A stretch of DNA of 64,000 nucleotides from Staphylococcus capitis subsp. capitis (lineage in GTDB: Bacteria > Bacillota > Bacilli > Staphylococcales > Staphylococcaceae), in the NCBI RefSeq assembly GCF_040739495.1, contig NZ_CP145263.1, positions 620,001 through 684,000 of the forward strand, in the 5' to 3' direction. The notes beneath the pieces were generated by a model. The model ran no database searches, had not been told where the DNA came from, and saw only the letters and a list, made by a program, of their open reading frames with translations. The position numbers and the translations under genes were made by a program. Shown in pieces: positions 1-8,879 of this stretch. Position 1 is the stretch's first letter, and each line of letters starts with the position of its first letter.

Positions 1-636
1 GTCTCTACAGTACCATCCATGCTCATTTCTAGTTTAAGTGCTTTAATTGTTGGAACATTTAATAATCATTTCAATATAGTTGATGGTTTGAAAGCAATGT
101 TTGAAGGTTTTAATCATAGTATGGTAAATCAATCACACTTATCTAAGAATGTGACCACTTTAATAGAACAAGGTGGTATGATGAGCATGACAGAAATTAT
201 TGTTACCATTTTTTGTGGCTATGCCTTTGCAGGTATTGTAGAAAAAGCAGGATGCTTAGATGTTATGTTAAATACTGTATCTAAATGTGTAAAATCAGTT
301 GGAACTCTTATACTTATTACAGTGGTTTGTAGTTTGATGCTTGTTTTTGCAGCAGGTGTTGCTTCTATTGTAATTATCATGGTTGGTGTGTTAATGAAAG
401 AAATGTTTGAAAAAATGGATTTATCAAGATCGGTATTATCTCGAACACTTGAAGATTCAAGCACTATGATTTTACCACTTATTCCATGGGGAACTTCAGG
501 TATATATTATTCACACCAATTAAATGTGTCAGTAGGGGATTTCTTTATTTGGACAGTACCTTGTTACTTGTGTGCACTAATAGCAATTACTTACGGTTTT
601 ACAGGTATAGGTATAAAGAAATTAAATAAAAATTAA
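1..636 (+). CDS. NhaC-family Na+/H+ antiporter, C-terminal part
   Basis: The frame is open from the first base of the window, so the N-terminal half lies upstream and the internal ATG at 19 is not the start. The visible 211 residues are very hydrophobic, with several membrane segments. The stretch RTLEDSSTMILPLIPWGTSG is characteristic of the NhaC/ion-transporter superfamily. The family exchanges internal Na+ (or malate/lactate in some members) for protons at the cytoplasmic membrane; the substrate cannot be told here. The protein ends in a short basic tail. Confidence 0.75.
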   Translation, partial: VSTVPSMLISSLSALIVGTFNNHFNIVDGLKAMFEGFNHSMVNQSHLSKNVTTLIEQGGMMSMTEIIVTIFCGYAFAGIVEKAGCLDVMLNTVSKCVKSVGTLILITVVCSLMLVFAAGVASIVIIMVGVLMKEMFEKMDLSRSVLSRTLEDSSTMILPLIPWGTSGIYYSHQLNVSVGDFFIWTVPCYLCALIAITYGFTGIGIKKLNKN

Positions 637-892
637 GTTTAATATTTTTACAGAGTGGAATATACTAAATATGTTGAAACAATATACATAGATATAACTT
701 GTAGCGATTATATCTAGTGTTGGTTTTAGCATATTAATATCCTTCTATATAGTGATTGTATTTATTTTGTAGCGGAATAAATACTTGACTGTATGTAACG
801 AATTCTTTTATACATCTTAATTATCAATTTTAAAATGATATAGAAAGACTAAACAAGAACATTTGAATTTGTTTTAGAAAAAACTATTTTTA

Positions 893-923
893 GCCTATTA
901 CTTTCTAAGTAATAGGCCTTTTT
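893..923 (+). terminator. Rho-independent terminator
   Basis: A perfect 10-bp stem (893-902 with 908-917) has a 5-base loop and is followed by a short T run. It can end transcription from the antiporter side. A-rich sequence upstream means it may also act on the other strand. Confidence 0.65.
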
Positions 924-963
924 GGTGTTTAATAGTTTTTAAATTCATAGGGTATTCAATGAA

Positions 964-1000
964 TTAAAAAAGCATTCATACCTAAAATGGAATGAATGCT
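964..1000 (-). terminator. Terminator of ssaA
   Basis: A 9-bp stem, AGCATTCAT at 971-979 with ATGAATGCT at 992-1000. Read on the minus strand it is followed by a run of T residues. It lies 26 bases after the ssaA stop codon. Confidence 0.8.
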
Positions 1001-1026
1001 TGACGTTATTAAATATAATTGCATTA

Positions 1027-1737
1027 TTAATGAATATAGTTATAAGAAGCAGCTTGACTAGCTGAGATAGTACGTGATGTTACAACACCTACACCGTGGC
1101 CATAGTTCATTTCTGAAACAGTAATTGAACCATTGCTGTTGACACTCTCAACATAAGCAACGTGACCAAATGCACCTTGTGAAGTTTGTAAAATCGCACC
1201 TTGTGAAGGTGAGTTATTTACTGTATATCCTGCTGAAGCGGCAGCGTTTGCCCAGTTATTAGCGTTACCCCAAGTAGAGCCGATTTTTCCACCAACTTTA
1301 TCATATACATAGTATGTACATTGACCTGAAGTATATAAGTTACCACCTGCTGAAGATGCGTTTGATAATGACACACCATTTGAAGATGGAGCAGAAGTTG
1401 TTGTTACATGTACGTTACGACTTGTTGAAGAATAGTTAGCACCTAAGCCACCAGTTTGGTTATTAGAATTACTATAATTATTATTATTGTAATTATTATT
1501 TGAGTAGTTACTGTAACTATAATTGTTATGAGAATTTAAACGATCTGGGCTCCAGTTACCTTTCCAAGTGTAGTGGTAATCTCCTTGTTGATCGATAGTA
1601 TATGAGTAACTATATGAAGTTGGATCATTTGGATTATAACCACCATTATTTTGTTCTGCTGCGTGAGCATCGTTGTGTGCAAAAGCGAAAGTAGCGATTC
1701 CCGCAGTTGCGATTGTAGCTGTAGCGATTTTTTTCAT
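1027..1737 (-). CDS. ssaA: Secreted CHAP-domain peptidoglycan hydrolase SsaA
   Basis: 236 residues. Residues 1-26 form a Sec signal peptide with a likely AHA-AE cleavage site. Residues about 60-95 are a low-complexity Asn/Tyr/Ser linker, as in staphylococcal SsaA proteins. Residues about 128-236 form a CHAP domain with the probable catalytic Cys140 ([10 protein letters not shown]) and His192 (GHVAYVES). CHAP enzymes cut amide bonds in peptidoglycan cross-bridges or stem peptides, and SsaA-type proteins contribute to wall turnover at the cell surface. A strong ribosome site lies just upstream. A WalR-like box lies about 130 bases upstream, matching the known WalKR control of ssaA in S. aureus. 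The linker looks shorter than in the S. aureus protein. Confidence 0.93.
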   Translation of the reverse strand: MKKIATATIATAGIATFAFAHNDAHAAEQNNGGYNPNDPTSYSYSYTIDQQGDYHYTWKGNWSPDRLNSHNNYSYSNYSNNNYNNNNYSNSNNQTGGLGANYSSTSRNVHVTTTSAPSSNGVSLSNASSAGGNLYTSGQCTYYVYDKVGGKIGSTWGNANNWANAAASAGYTVNNSPSQGAILQTSQGAFGHVAYVESVNSNGSITVSEMNYGHGVGVVTSRTISASQAASYNYIH

Positions 1738-2337
1738 TGTTAAATATCCTCCTGAGAATTAAATTATCTTTTTATTTAATAGTCATGTGACCAATGAGTT
1801 ACTAATTTCTTTCGTTCTTTTTAACGACAAGCAATACTTTATCAGAAAAAAGTATGCTTGTGTGGCTTGTTAACGTTTTGTAATTTTTTGCTAATATTGT
1901 TACACGGTTTGTTATAATCCAACATTTTAGTAGAATCTGTTGGAAAACGATTATGACGGCATTTTATTTTTGTTTGAATTAAAAAACATATTTTGTTGTT
2001 ACAACACTGTAAATTTACAGAAAATTCTTTAAAGCAAATGTATTTAAATATTTATTGAATTATATATCGAATAAACTAGATGATGTTTGCCTGTTCAATA
2101 AATCGTTAGTGTGGATATTGAAAGATTTATTAAGGATATTAATCAAAAAATATTAGATAAAGCTATTTAAATTAAAAAGAAAATTGATATAATATTAATC
2201 TAATTTGCTACAGCTAAAAATTTAAAGATTGTATAATTAAGAATGAAATATAGATGTTGTCTAGTTAAATTTAGTTTTTAACAATCGGGGAGAATTTTAA
2301 TAAACAAAAACACAATACTACATTGTGAGGCAGACAT
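1738..2337. other. Divergent ssaA/rsp promoter region
   Basis: 600 bases with no supported gene. The part nearest ssaA holds the WalR-like box. The part nearest rsp is very AT-rich, and a purine-rich GGGGAGAA sits about 50 bases before the rsp start. Divergent promoters must lie here, but I cannot place the -35/-10 pairs with confidence. Confidence 0.6.
1868..1884. promoter_or_regulatory. WalR (YycF) binding box upstream of ssaA
   Basis: TGTTAA-CGTTT-TGTAAT matches the published WalR direct-repeat consensus TGTWAH-N5-TGTWAH exactly. It lies about 130 bases before the ssaA start. WalKR is the essential two-component system controlling autolysins in staphylococci, and ssaA is a known target in S. 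aureus. Confidence 0.75.
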
Positions 2338-4308
2338 ATGAGAGAGAATTATTCGATACGTGTTTTTAATCAATTAGCTATTAAAACAACTAAAGCATTA
2401 AATGTAAGAGTATTCTATTGTTTACAAGGTAAGAGTGAGTTAACTATTAATTTGAACAAGTATGAATTAATTAAAGATGAAATCGCATTCGTACTTTTAA
2501 ATGATACATACTCATTTAAAAGTGAAAATGATTCAATTTGCTGTGTTATTGATATACCTTATGATTCATATCTTAGAATTGCGAATAACTCAATGTTATC
2601 TAATGGTCTAAAAATAAATAAAAATGAGCAAGAAAGAGTTAAATTTTGGATAATAAAGTTATTGGAATTACATACTCTAAAAAAAGCTTACAAAACAGAG
2701 GCCAATAAATTAATTCTGTATTTAATGGTTGAACTAAGTCATTTTGAGAATACTGACCACCCATTTAATCAAAAAATGTACATTTCAGAAGAAATTCATG
2801 AATATTTAGTTAATCACCATGAAAATAAAATAAATAAGCAAGACTTAGCTAATGCAGTTCAGTTATCTAATCAAACACTTACAAGTATGTTTAAAGAAAC
2901 GCCCTTTCAAACATTTAACCAATACCTTAACCATCTACGTTTAAAGTTTTGTCTAAATGATATTTTAACTACACGTCGACCGATAGAAGAGATAGCAATT
3001 GATCATGGCTTCCACCATTATTCTCGATTTATACAATTATTTAAAGATACTTATGGAAACACACCTAAATTAATTAGAAGAGATTATATAGCAACGTCTA
3101 TCTTCCAAAATAAATCTGAAGAAATTGATTTAAATCGACATATTCTAAAGTCCCTAAGTGAATTCAGAGAAGAAACTTCACTTGAAATAGAAGAGCGTAC
3201 AATTAAAGTGGCAGAAAGTAACAATATATATCAATCACCGGATTTTTATATTGAACACATTAACAATAATTATTTTGACCAATGTTCATTTCTAAACATG
3301 AAAAGAGCACTAAATATCAATAAAGGAAATGTACATTATATAGTAGATTTAAATTATAAAGATATATTTAAAGATAGAGAGTCGTTTATAAAAGAGTTGT
3401 TACAACTTCTTCAATTTATATCTGATTTAAATATGCATCCTATATTTAAAGTATCAACTTCAAGGCCAGATGTATTTAACTCAACAGAGAAAATGTCATT
3501 TCATCAAGCATTGGAAGTATTATTTATATTTTTGCGTCAATTTAATCATTTTCAATTAGGTTTTTTAATAGAAGAAGTTAAGTGTAGTTTAATCCACCAG
3601 TTACAACAATCTATTAATAAGTATTTTGATGATTATCAATTGATTTATCGAGTAAAACCTGGCCAATATGAAGAGTTAGGTTTAGCGCGAATAGTAAATG
3701 ATGTGGATAAAATAATGATACCGATTAACTTATTAGAGGACCTCGATATTCATCAGTCTAAAATAATTATTGAAGTAGACCAATTAATAAAAAATAAGGA
3801 AAAACTACTAAATATACAAACAATTGATTATATAAGATTATTAATGAATCAATATGATAAAGTGAGTGGTTTATCGTTACCTTATTTAGAAAAATATGTG
3901 GTAGTTAATATAGCTCAACAAGAGCCGAATGCATTCCAGTTAGTATCTTATGTAATCAGTATGTTAAACCAACTGAGAGGCGAAATAGTTTATAGAAATA
4001 ACCAGATGGTAATGACTCGATATAAACACGAGTATCAAGTGATTACATATTTTTTAAATATCAAATCAAAGATGAATGTGAATCAATATCGATTAATTTT
4101 TTCAGATATTAAACAACTCAACCATGCAGAGGTAGAGTATTTCGATATTCAAAGGTATGCGATAAGTGAGAACAATAGTCTGGACAATCTAATGCTTTAT
4201 CATCAACACCATTGGTTAGCAAAATTAAATTTCAAAGAAATTTCAACATCTTCGATAGAAATTCCTAAAGATAGTATTGCCCATTTTAAATTTCTTATTT
4301 CATTGTAG
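2338..4308 (+). CDS. rsp: AraC-family global regulator, Rsp-like
   Basis: 656 residues. The N-terminal ~130 residues are probably a cupin-like sensing region. An AraC/XylS DNA-binding domain with two helix-turn-helix units covers about residues 150-255 (LANAVQLSNQTL, then IEEIAIDHGFHHYSRFIQLFK). A long C-terminal half of about 400 residues follows and has no catalytic motif I can recognise. This mid-protein placement of the AraC domain is typical of the large staphylococcal regulators Rsp and Rbf. Position next to ssaA and sarR favours Rsp, which in S. aureus represses surface proteins and affects agr, toxins and biofilm. S. aureus Rsp is near 700 residues, so this one is somewhat shorter. 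Only about 35 bases separate it from the next gene. Confidence 0.8.
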   Translation: MRENYSIRVFNQLAIKTTKALNVRVFYCLQGKSELTINLNKYELIKDEIAFVLLNDTYSFKSENDSICCVIDIPYDSYLRIANNSMLSNGLKINKNEQERVKFWIIKLLELHTLKKAYKTEANKLILYLMVELSHFENTDHPFNQKMYISEEIHEYLVNHHENKINKQDLANAVQLSNQTLTSMFKETPFQTFNQYLNHLRLKFCLNDILTTRRPIEEIAIDHGFHHYSRFIQLFKDTYGNTPKLIRRDYIATSIFQNKSEEIDLNRHILKSLSEFREETSLEIEERTIKVAESNNIYQSPDFYIEHINNNYFDQCSFLNMKRALNINKGNVHYIVDLNYKDIFKDRESFIKELLQLLQFISDLNMHPIFKVSTSRPDVFNSTEKMSFHQALEVLFIFLRQFNHFQLGFLIEEVKCSLIHQLQQSINKYFDDYQLIYRVKPGQYEELGLARIVNDVDKIMIPINLLEDLDIHQSKIIIEVDQLIKNKEKLLNIQTIDYIRLLMNQYDKVSGLSLPYLEKYVVVNIAQQEPNAFQLVSYVISMLNQLRGEIVYRNNQMVMTRYKHEYQVITYFLNIKSKMNVNQYRLIFSDIKQLNHAEVEYFDIQRYAISENNSLDNLMLYHQHHWLAKLNFKEISTSSIEIPKDSIAHFKFLISL

Positions 4309-4343
4309 AGCGTGGTTGGTTGCTAAGAGAGGATTGTCATCAT

Positions 4344-5072
4344 ATGCATCAACAGAAGATTAAAAGTTTTCTAGCTCACTTTGTATTAGATCACATTTCG
4401 ATAGAATATTTGAGAGTTTCCTATAATTTAACGGTGGAACAGTTAAAATTATTACAATTCATATACCATTTTACTGAGAAACATAAAGAAGGATTAAGTT
4501 TGAATGCTATTATCTTTTATAGAAATTATTCAAAAAACCATCTTCTTAAATTAATAAATCAACTATATGATTTTAATTGGCTCACTAAAAAACGTGATCC
4601 GCTTGATCAACGTCGATTAATCATTTGTCTATCAGCAGTGCAACATGAAAAAATAGCGCTTATGTTTGAGGATTTTAAATCATTTTTAGAATTAAAATCT
4701 AAATCCATCGCTTACATTAATCAACATACTGCACTTCCTTATTATTTAAATTGTCATGACCAATTTGAAAGCATTGAAAAAGTGCCATCTCAAGACCAGC
4801 TATCTTTAGAAGAGTTATATATATTAGGGCTACTGATTATTAATAATGAACCATCTACTTATAAAAATATTAAAGCTCATTTATTAAAAGGGGTTGTTAC
4901 AGTCAGCCCTATCATCAAAAAATTGTATGCCAAAGGATATATTAATAAAAGTAGAAGTACTGAAGATGAGAGAAATATTGTTTTAAGTGTTAATGAAGAA
5001 AAAGTGGACTACATTAAATCAACCATTAGTGAATGTTACAATAGCTTGGAAACGGGAATAGAACGACTATAA
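4344..5072 (+). CDS. Two-domain Sar-family transcription regulator, SarY-like
   Basis: 242 residues from the ATG at 4344. That start has a GAGAGGA ribosome site about ten bases upstream; an in-frame TTG at 4320 lacks one. The protein holds two tandem winged-helix SarA/MarR-type domains. The first (about residues 1-115) contains LTKKRDPLDQRRLII and the second (about 125-242) contains INKSRSTEDERNIVLSV. This is the basic-wing pattern with the Sar DER signature, and QRR replaces ERR in domain one. Two-domain members in S. aureus are SarS, SarU and SarY; position between rsp and sarR points to SarY. The close spacing to rsp suggests possible cotranscription. Confidence 0.75.
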   Translation: MHQQKIKSFLAHFVLDHISIEYLRVSYNLTVEQLKLLQFIYHFTEKHKEGLSLNAIIFYRNYSKNHLLKLINQLYDFNWLTKKRDPLDQRRLIICLSAVQHEKIALMFEDFKSFLELKSKSIAYINQHTALPYYLNCHDQFESIEKVPSQDQLSLEELYILGLLIINNEPSTYKNIKAHLLKGVVTVSPIIKKLYAKGYINKSRSTEDERNIVLSVNEEKVDYIKSTISECYNSLETGIERL

Positions 5073-5108
5073 AACAAAATTGATTTGATAAAGTAAGGAG
5101 AATAGATA

Positions 5109-5432
5109 ATGATTTTAGATAATGTAAATCCGGACGATTTGTTCCCAACTGAAAAGAAAGGACCTTCTGTTTTAGGTATCATTGAATACAATGTACAGGG
5201 GCAAAGTGAATTTGAAGGTGCATTCATTGCTACTAATGAACGTTTGATTATGAATGTAGATATGAATGGTCAATTCTATTATAGAAATATTAGATATGAT
5301 GAAGTAAATCAAGTGGAATTTGATGGCAAAGATATTATGTTTGAATTTAATATCGGTAAAGTGCCTATGAAACAAATTAAAACTGAAGATGTTCAAGCAT
5401 TTGTAGATTATGTTAAACAGAAAATTCAATAA
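5109..5432 (+). CDS. Small PH-like (YvbH-type) protein of unknown function
   Basis: 107 residues, soluble, with no signal peptide or membrane segment. Alternating beta-type stretches and a C-terminal helix (EDVQAFVDYVKQKIQ) fit a bacterial pleckstrin-homology fold. The segment ATNERLIMNVD resembles the turn seen in that family. A good ribosome site (AAGGAG) precedes the ATG, 36 bases after the sar gene. The same small gene sits next to sarR in S. aureus as far as I recall. The function is unknown. Confidence 0.7.
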   Translation: MILDNVNPDDLFPTEKKGPSVLGIIEYNVQGQSEFEGAFIATNERLIMNVDMNGQFYYRNIRYDEVNQVEFDGKDIMFEFNIGKVPMKQIKTEDVQAFVDYVKQKIQ

Positions 5433-5819
5433 CTAGTATATGCTAAGTTATTCATTAATACTCCAAAATATTGGTATGCTTATGAACAGTAAAGAATAGT
5501 AAACAATAAAAACCACTCTTGTCGACTATGCGATAAAGCTAATTAAACTGATAGGAATTATATAAAATTTTAAAATCACTATGATGCAATTAGTGTTATA
5601 TAAATTGGATTATAATTTTTAATTACATCAAATTCACTTATATAAATGTATAGGTTAAGAAATAAATCTATAAATGCATTTTGTAGTAATAAAAATATTG
5701 AATTTTTATACCTATTTGTTTAAAATGTATTTTGTAACATGGGCGGAGAAATTTTCGGTTAGATAAAATACATGTGAACCTTGCTACAACAAGATGTGCA
5801 TCAGAGGAGTGGTTTTAAT
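5433..5819. other. Intergenic region upstream of sarR
   Basis: About 390 bases, strongly AT-rich, with no supported gene. It must hold the sarR promoter and the 3' end of the previous transcript. I found no clear terminator and no confident -35/-10 pair. Confidence 0.55.
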
Positions 5820-6161
5820 ATGGGAAAAATCAAAGATATCAATGATTTGGTCAATGCTACATTTCAAGTAAAAAAGTTTTTCAGAGATACTAAAAAGCAA
5901 TATAATTTAAATTATGAAGAAATTTATATTCTTAATCACATTTTAAAAAGTGAATCTAACGAAATCTCTTCTAAAGAAATTGCTACATGTTCAGAATTTA
6001 AGCCTTATTATTTAACTAAAGCATTACAAAAATTAAAAGACTTGAATTTATTATCAAAAAAACGAAGCGTGCATGATGAAAGAACAGTTATTGTATTTGT
6101 AACAGCGGAGCAACGAGAGAAAATTAAAAAATTAATTGTTGAATTAGAACAATATATTTAA
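5820..6161 (+). CDS. sarR: Single-domain Sar-family regulator SarR
   Basis: 113 residues, one winged-helix domain. The N terminus [20 protein letters not shown] and the segment [15 protein letters not shown] are nearly the S. aureus SarR sequence. The ATG at 5820 is chosen because a GAGGAGTGG ribosome site precedes it; the same frame opens 13 codons earlier without one. In S. aureus SarR binds the sarA promoters and lowers SarA. The gene has its own intergenic promoter region and ends at a strong shared terminator. Confidence 0.92.
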   Translation: MGKIKDINDLVNATFQVKKFFRDTKKQYNLNYEEIYILNHILKSESNEISSKEIATCSEFKPYYLTKALQKLKDLNLLSKKRSVHDERTVIVFVTAEQREKIKKLIVELEQYI

Positions 6162-6215
6162 AAAATACTAGAGAACTGAAGTTTCATGTGTGTTTTAAGG
6201 ATGAAGATTTCTAAA

Positions 6216-6257
6216 AAAAGACTAGGTCTACTATCGGAATAGTATGCCTAGTCTTTT
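6216..6257. terminator. Bidirectional terminator between sarR and ureD
   Basis: A 19-bp stem with two mismatches (6216-6234 with 6239-6257), flanked by A-rich and T-rich arms. It can stop both convergent transcripts. Confidence 0.85.
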
Positions 6258-6271
6258 AATGTGAATAAAAG

Positions 6272-7107
6272 TTAATATTTTCTTAAAAAATCTATTTCGC
6301 GCTGATAAAGTACTTGAGCGATATATGATTGAACTTTCGTTAATATTTTTTCGATAGTTTGTGTACGATTCGCTAAAATACGTATTGCAAGTCCGTGTGT
6401 GGGTAACTGTGTAATGCCTAATCTACAATTCAATTCATTTTCATAATGCGATACTTGTTTATAAATATCATCAATAAGATTCTGATTTACTTCTGGATGA
6501 ATAAAATAAGCTGAGCCTAAATGTGTATAGTCTTCCATATAGCCTATTGAACTAAGTTGATTTTTCTCAGGGTTTAATAGCATATTATCATATGTGACTA
6601 ACTCGTCCTCTACGTAAATTTCATTAATTAAATGCATAAATTTATAAGTGAAATCATGATCGTCTGAAGAATAGCCAGGCGTTAGTATATCTGTGTAAAA
6701 CATAGAACTTTCAGCTTCTAAACGAACGTATTATGTTGATAGAATTTTGCATTTTCATAAGCGATAATTGGATCGGCTACAAATTCCATATAAGAGTGAT
6801 TCGCCAAATTAAAAGATTGATATTGTTCTACGCGATCATTTAGTGTCTTGTATATTTTTGTGGCGCCTTGGGATGTCAAGGTAACTTGGGCGTTTTCTTC
6901 AAGATTTATGTTTAGACGATACCGATCTCCATCTAAATAGCCACCACCGACGTTAACAATATAAAATGTTGGAATTGTAGATTGATTAAGATACACAGGA
7001 CGAAGGACTTTCAGTGCTTTCTCAAAAAAGATATTTCGAGCAACGGAACGATGCCCGTTATTAAAGACTGTTAAGTCGAGTTCTCCTGTCCATTTAGATT
7101 GTGCCAT
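6272..7107 (-). pseudogene. ureD: Urease accessory gene ureD, broken by a one-base deletion
   Basis: The first 129 residues (7107 down to 6721) match UreD and then hit TAG at 6718-6720. The rest continues without further stops in another frame down to 6272, beginning [18 protein letters not shown] and ending FLRKY. The span is 836 bases, exactly one less than the 837 needed for the 278-residue S. aureus UreD. Aligning with the S. aureus segment around NTF...[10 protein letters not shown] places the missing base at about 6718-6726. UreD forms the UreD-UreF-UreG complex that delivers nickel to the active site, so the truncated form should fail. The first ATG of the second piece (6703) has no good ribosome site. 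The start overlaps the ureG stop by one base (TAATG). A sequencing error is the main alternative. Confidence 0.85.
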
Positions 7108-7721
7108 TAAGCTAATCCTTTAAGTAGTGTATCTCGCTCAATCCATTCAATCACTTCATCTAGACCTTCATCCGTTTTCAAATTAGTGAAAGCAAAAGGG
7201 CGATTGCGACGAAAGACTTTCGTATCTTCTGCCATTTGTTCTAACGAAGCACCAACATAAGGAGCTAAATCTGTTTTATTTATAATGAAGAAATCGGATT
7301 TAATCATTCTTTGTCCGCCTTTGCGAGGAATTTTCTCACCTTGAGCCACATCAATAATATAAATTGAAAAGTCTACAAGTTCAGGACTAAAAGTAGCTGC
7401 TAAATTATCGCCACCAGATTCAATGAAAATGAGTTCAATGTCATCATTGCGTTCTAATAATTCATCAATAGCAGCAAAGTTCATAGAAGCATCTTCACGG
7501 ATTGCAGTATGCGGGCAACCACCTGTTTCTACACCGATAATTCTATCTTCAGGTAGCACACCGCTATTGACTAATATTTTTTCATCTTCTTTAGTGTAAA
7601 TATCGTTAGTTATGACACCGATACTCATTTCTTGAGACAGACGTTTAACAACTTTTTCTATTAATTGAGTTTTACCTGCACCTACAGGTCCTCCAATTCC
7701 AATTCTAATTGGTTCAGCCAT
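7107..7721 (-). CDS. ureG: Urease accessory GTPase UreG
   Basis: 204 residues. SIMIBI-class GTPase with P-loop GGPVGAGKT at about residues 9-17, the nickel-binding [11 protein letters not shown] motif, [15 protein letters not shown] and the NKTD guanine-specificity motif. It hydrolyses GTP to drive nickel insertion into apo-urease together with UreD, UreE and UreF in the cytoplasm. It lies between ureF (12-base gap) and the broken ureD. All key residues seen are intact. Confidence 0.96.
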   Translation of the reverse strand: MAEPIRIGIGGPVGAGKTQLIEKVVKRLSQEMSIGVITNDIYTKEDEKILVNSGVLPEDRIIGVETGGCPHTAIREDASMNFAAIDELLERNDDIELIFIESGGDNLAATFSPELVDFSIYIIDVAQGEKIPRKGGQRMIKSDFFIINKTDLAPYVGASLEQMAEDTKVFRRNRPFAFTNLKTDEGLDEVIEWIERDTLLKGLA

Positions 7722-7733
7722 AAAATATGCCTC

Positions 7734-8423
7734 CTATGATATAAATATTCTCACATTCACGTTTTCATGTTCCATTTGGTTTAGTTCTAATCCTGGAGCA
7801 GTCATACCAAAATCAGATTCTGCTAGCTCTAATATGTGTTGACGTGTTTTTTCAATATATGGAATCATGTTCGTTACGACTTTTTGTCCGGCAGTTTGAC
7901 CAAGAGGGATAGCTCTAACAGCGTTCTGAGTTAAACTAGATACGTTTTGGTATAAATAATAATCTATGATTGTGTCAATGTTCATTCCTAAATGATGACC
8001 TAAAATAGTAAAGCATATCGCAGGATGTAGCTTTGCTTTTTTGAGATTCATTTGTTCATGATACCACTGGATCCACGGTGCATCATAAAGTTCCATTGCC
8101 AATTTAACCATTCTCGTGCCCATTTGTTTCGTACCAACTCGAGTTTCTTTAGGCACACTTTGAACAAATATTTTTTTATCGATGTCCAAAATTTTTGTCT
8201 GATTATTATTTTCTAAAGCATCGTATACAATTCGCATTGCTAAACCATCTGAATAAGTCAACTGTTCATTTAAAAAGAGTGTAAGCCACTGTGTAAATGA
8301 TTCAGCATCATGTACCGTCTGTCGTTGAATATAAGTTTCAAGACCAAATGAGTGACTAAATGCACCAGTCGGAAATTGAGAATCACAGAACTGAAAAAGT
8401 CTTAGATGTTGATGATCAATCAT
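7734..8423 (-). CDS. ureF: Urease accessory protein UreF
   Basis: 229 residues, all-helical. The N terminus contains the family signature [20 protein letters not shown], and [10 protein letters not shown] sits near the C-terminal third. UreF bridges UreD-urease and UreG during nickel loading. Its start overlaps the end of ureE by eight bases, indicating translational coupling. The frame is intact and normal in length. Confidence 0.94.
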   Translation of the reverse strand: MIDHQHLRLFQFCDSQFPTGAFSHSFGLETYIQRQTVHDAESFTQWLTLFLNEQLTYSDGLAMRIVYDALENNNQTKILDIDKKIFVQSVPKETRVGTKQMGTRMVKLAMELYDAPWIQWYHEQMNLKKAKLHPAICFTILGHHLGMNIDTIIDYYLYQNVSSLTQNAVRAIPLGQTAGQKVVTNMIPYIEKTRQHILELAESDFGMTAPGLELNQMEHENVNVRIFIS

Positions 8424-8868
8424 GAGAATGTCCTATATGTCTAAATGCTTGATTTACCTTTCTATCTTCATGATTAAAAGGAATACCTAATTGCTTAAGT
8501 AAATCTTCAACTAAATAGTCATATTGAACTAACATTTCAGTATCTGTAAATTGTGCTGGAAGGTGACGATTTCCGAGTTGATGTGCAATATCTCCCATCT
8601 CTTTAAGGTTTCTAGGTTTAATTACTAATAAATCTTCAGAGTTTACGTCGACCACAATCATATTTGTTTCATCTTGGTATAAGATATCGCCGTATTGTAA
8701 ATCAATCGGTTGTTTTAATCTGATACCTATTTCATTACCGTGATCAGTTTTGACACGTTGAATTCTTTTTACTAAATCAGAGTTCTCTAAGTAAACTTTT
8801 TCAATGTGTTTTTGTTTCTCTTCAGGAGATAAATTCGCAATGTTGCCTTGAATTTCTTCGATAATCAT
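8416..8868 (-). CDS. ureE: Urease accessory nickel chaperone UreE
   Basis: 150 residues. It shows the two-domain UreE plan: a peptide-binding N-terminal part and a metal-binding C-terminal part. The C terminus has only a short histidine tail (HIGHSHD), unlike the long His-rich tails of some Gram-negative UreE proteins. It supplies nickel to UreG/urease. A ribosome site (GGAGG) precedes the start, 11 bases after ureC. Confidence 0.93.
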   Translation of the reverse strand: MIIEEIQGNIANLSPEEKQKHIEKVYLENSDLVKRIQRVKTDHGNEIGIRLKQPIDLQYGDILYQDETNMIVVDVNSEDLLVIKPRNLKEMGDIAHQLGNRHLPAQFTDTEMLVQYDYLVEDLLKQLGIPFNHEDRKVNQAFRHIGHSHD

Positions 8869-8879
8869 TTGTATGCCTC

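Larger units (their letters stand above)
637..1026. other. Intergenic region between convergent genes
   Basis: About 390 AT-rich bases between the antiporter gene and ssaA, which converge here. The right half holds two terminator hairpins, listed separately. In the left half I see only a weak AT-rich inverted repeat near 691-714 and no convincing open frame. Confidence 0.6.

Noticed and set aside
1480..1560. AT-rich repeats that could suggest a CRISPR or satellite array
   Set aside because: They encode the Asn/Tyr/Ser linker of SsaA in frame; there is no repeat-spacer structure. No CRISPR array was seen anywhere in the window.
5172..5429. 85-codon minus-strand frame opposite the PH-like gene
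   Set aside because: It lies fully within the better supported plus-strand gene, with no ribosome site and an Ile/Phe-rich translation typical of antisense frames.
5725..5756. Possible sigma-B promoter upstream of sarR (GTTTAA ... GGGCGG)
   Set aside because: The spacer is too long and the -10 lacks the GGGWAW pattern.
6272..6703. Second ureD piece as an independent 143-residue gene
   Set aside because: Its ATG lacks a good ribosome site, and the open frame extends upstream of it with UreD-like spacing, so it is the 3' part of a frameshifted ureD.
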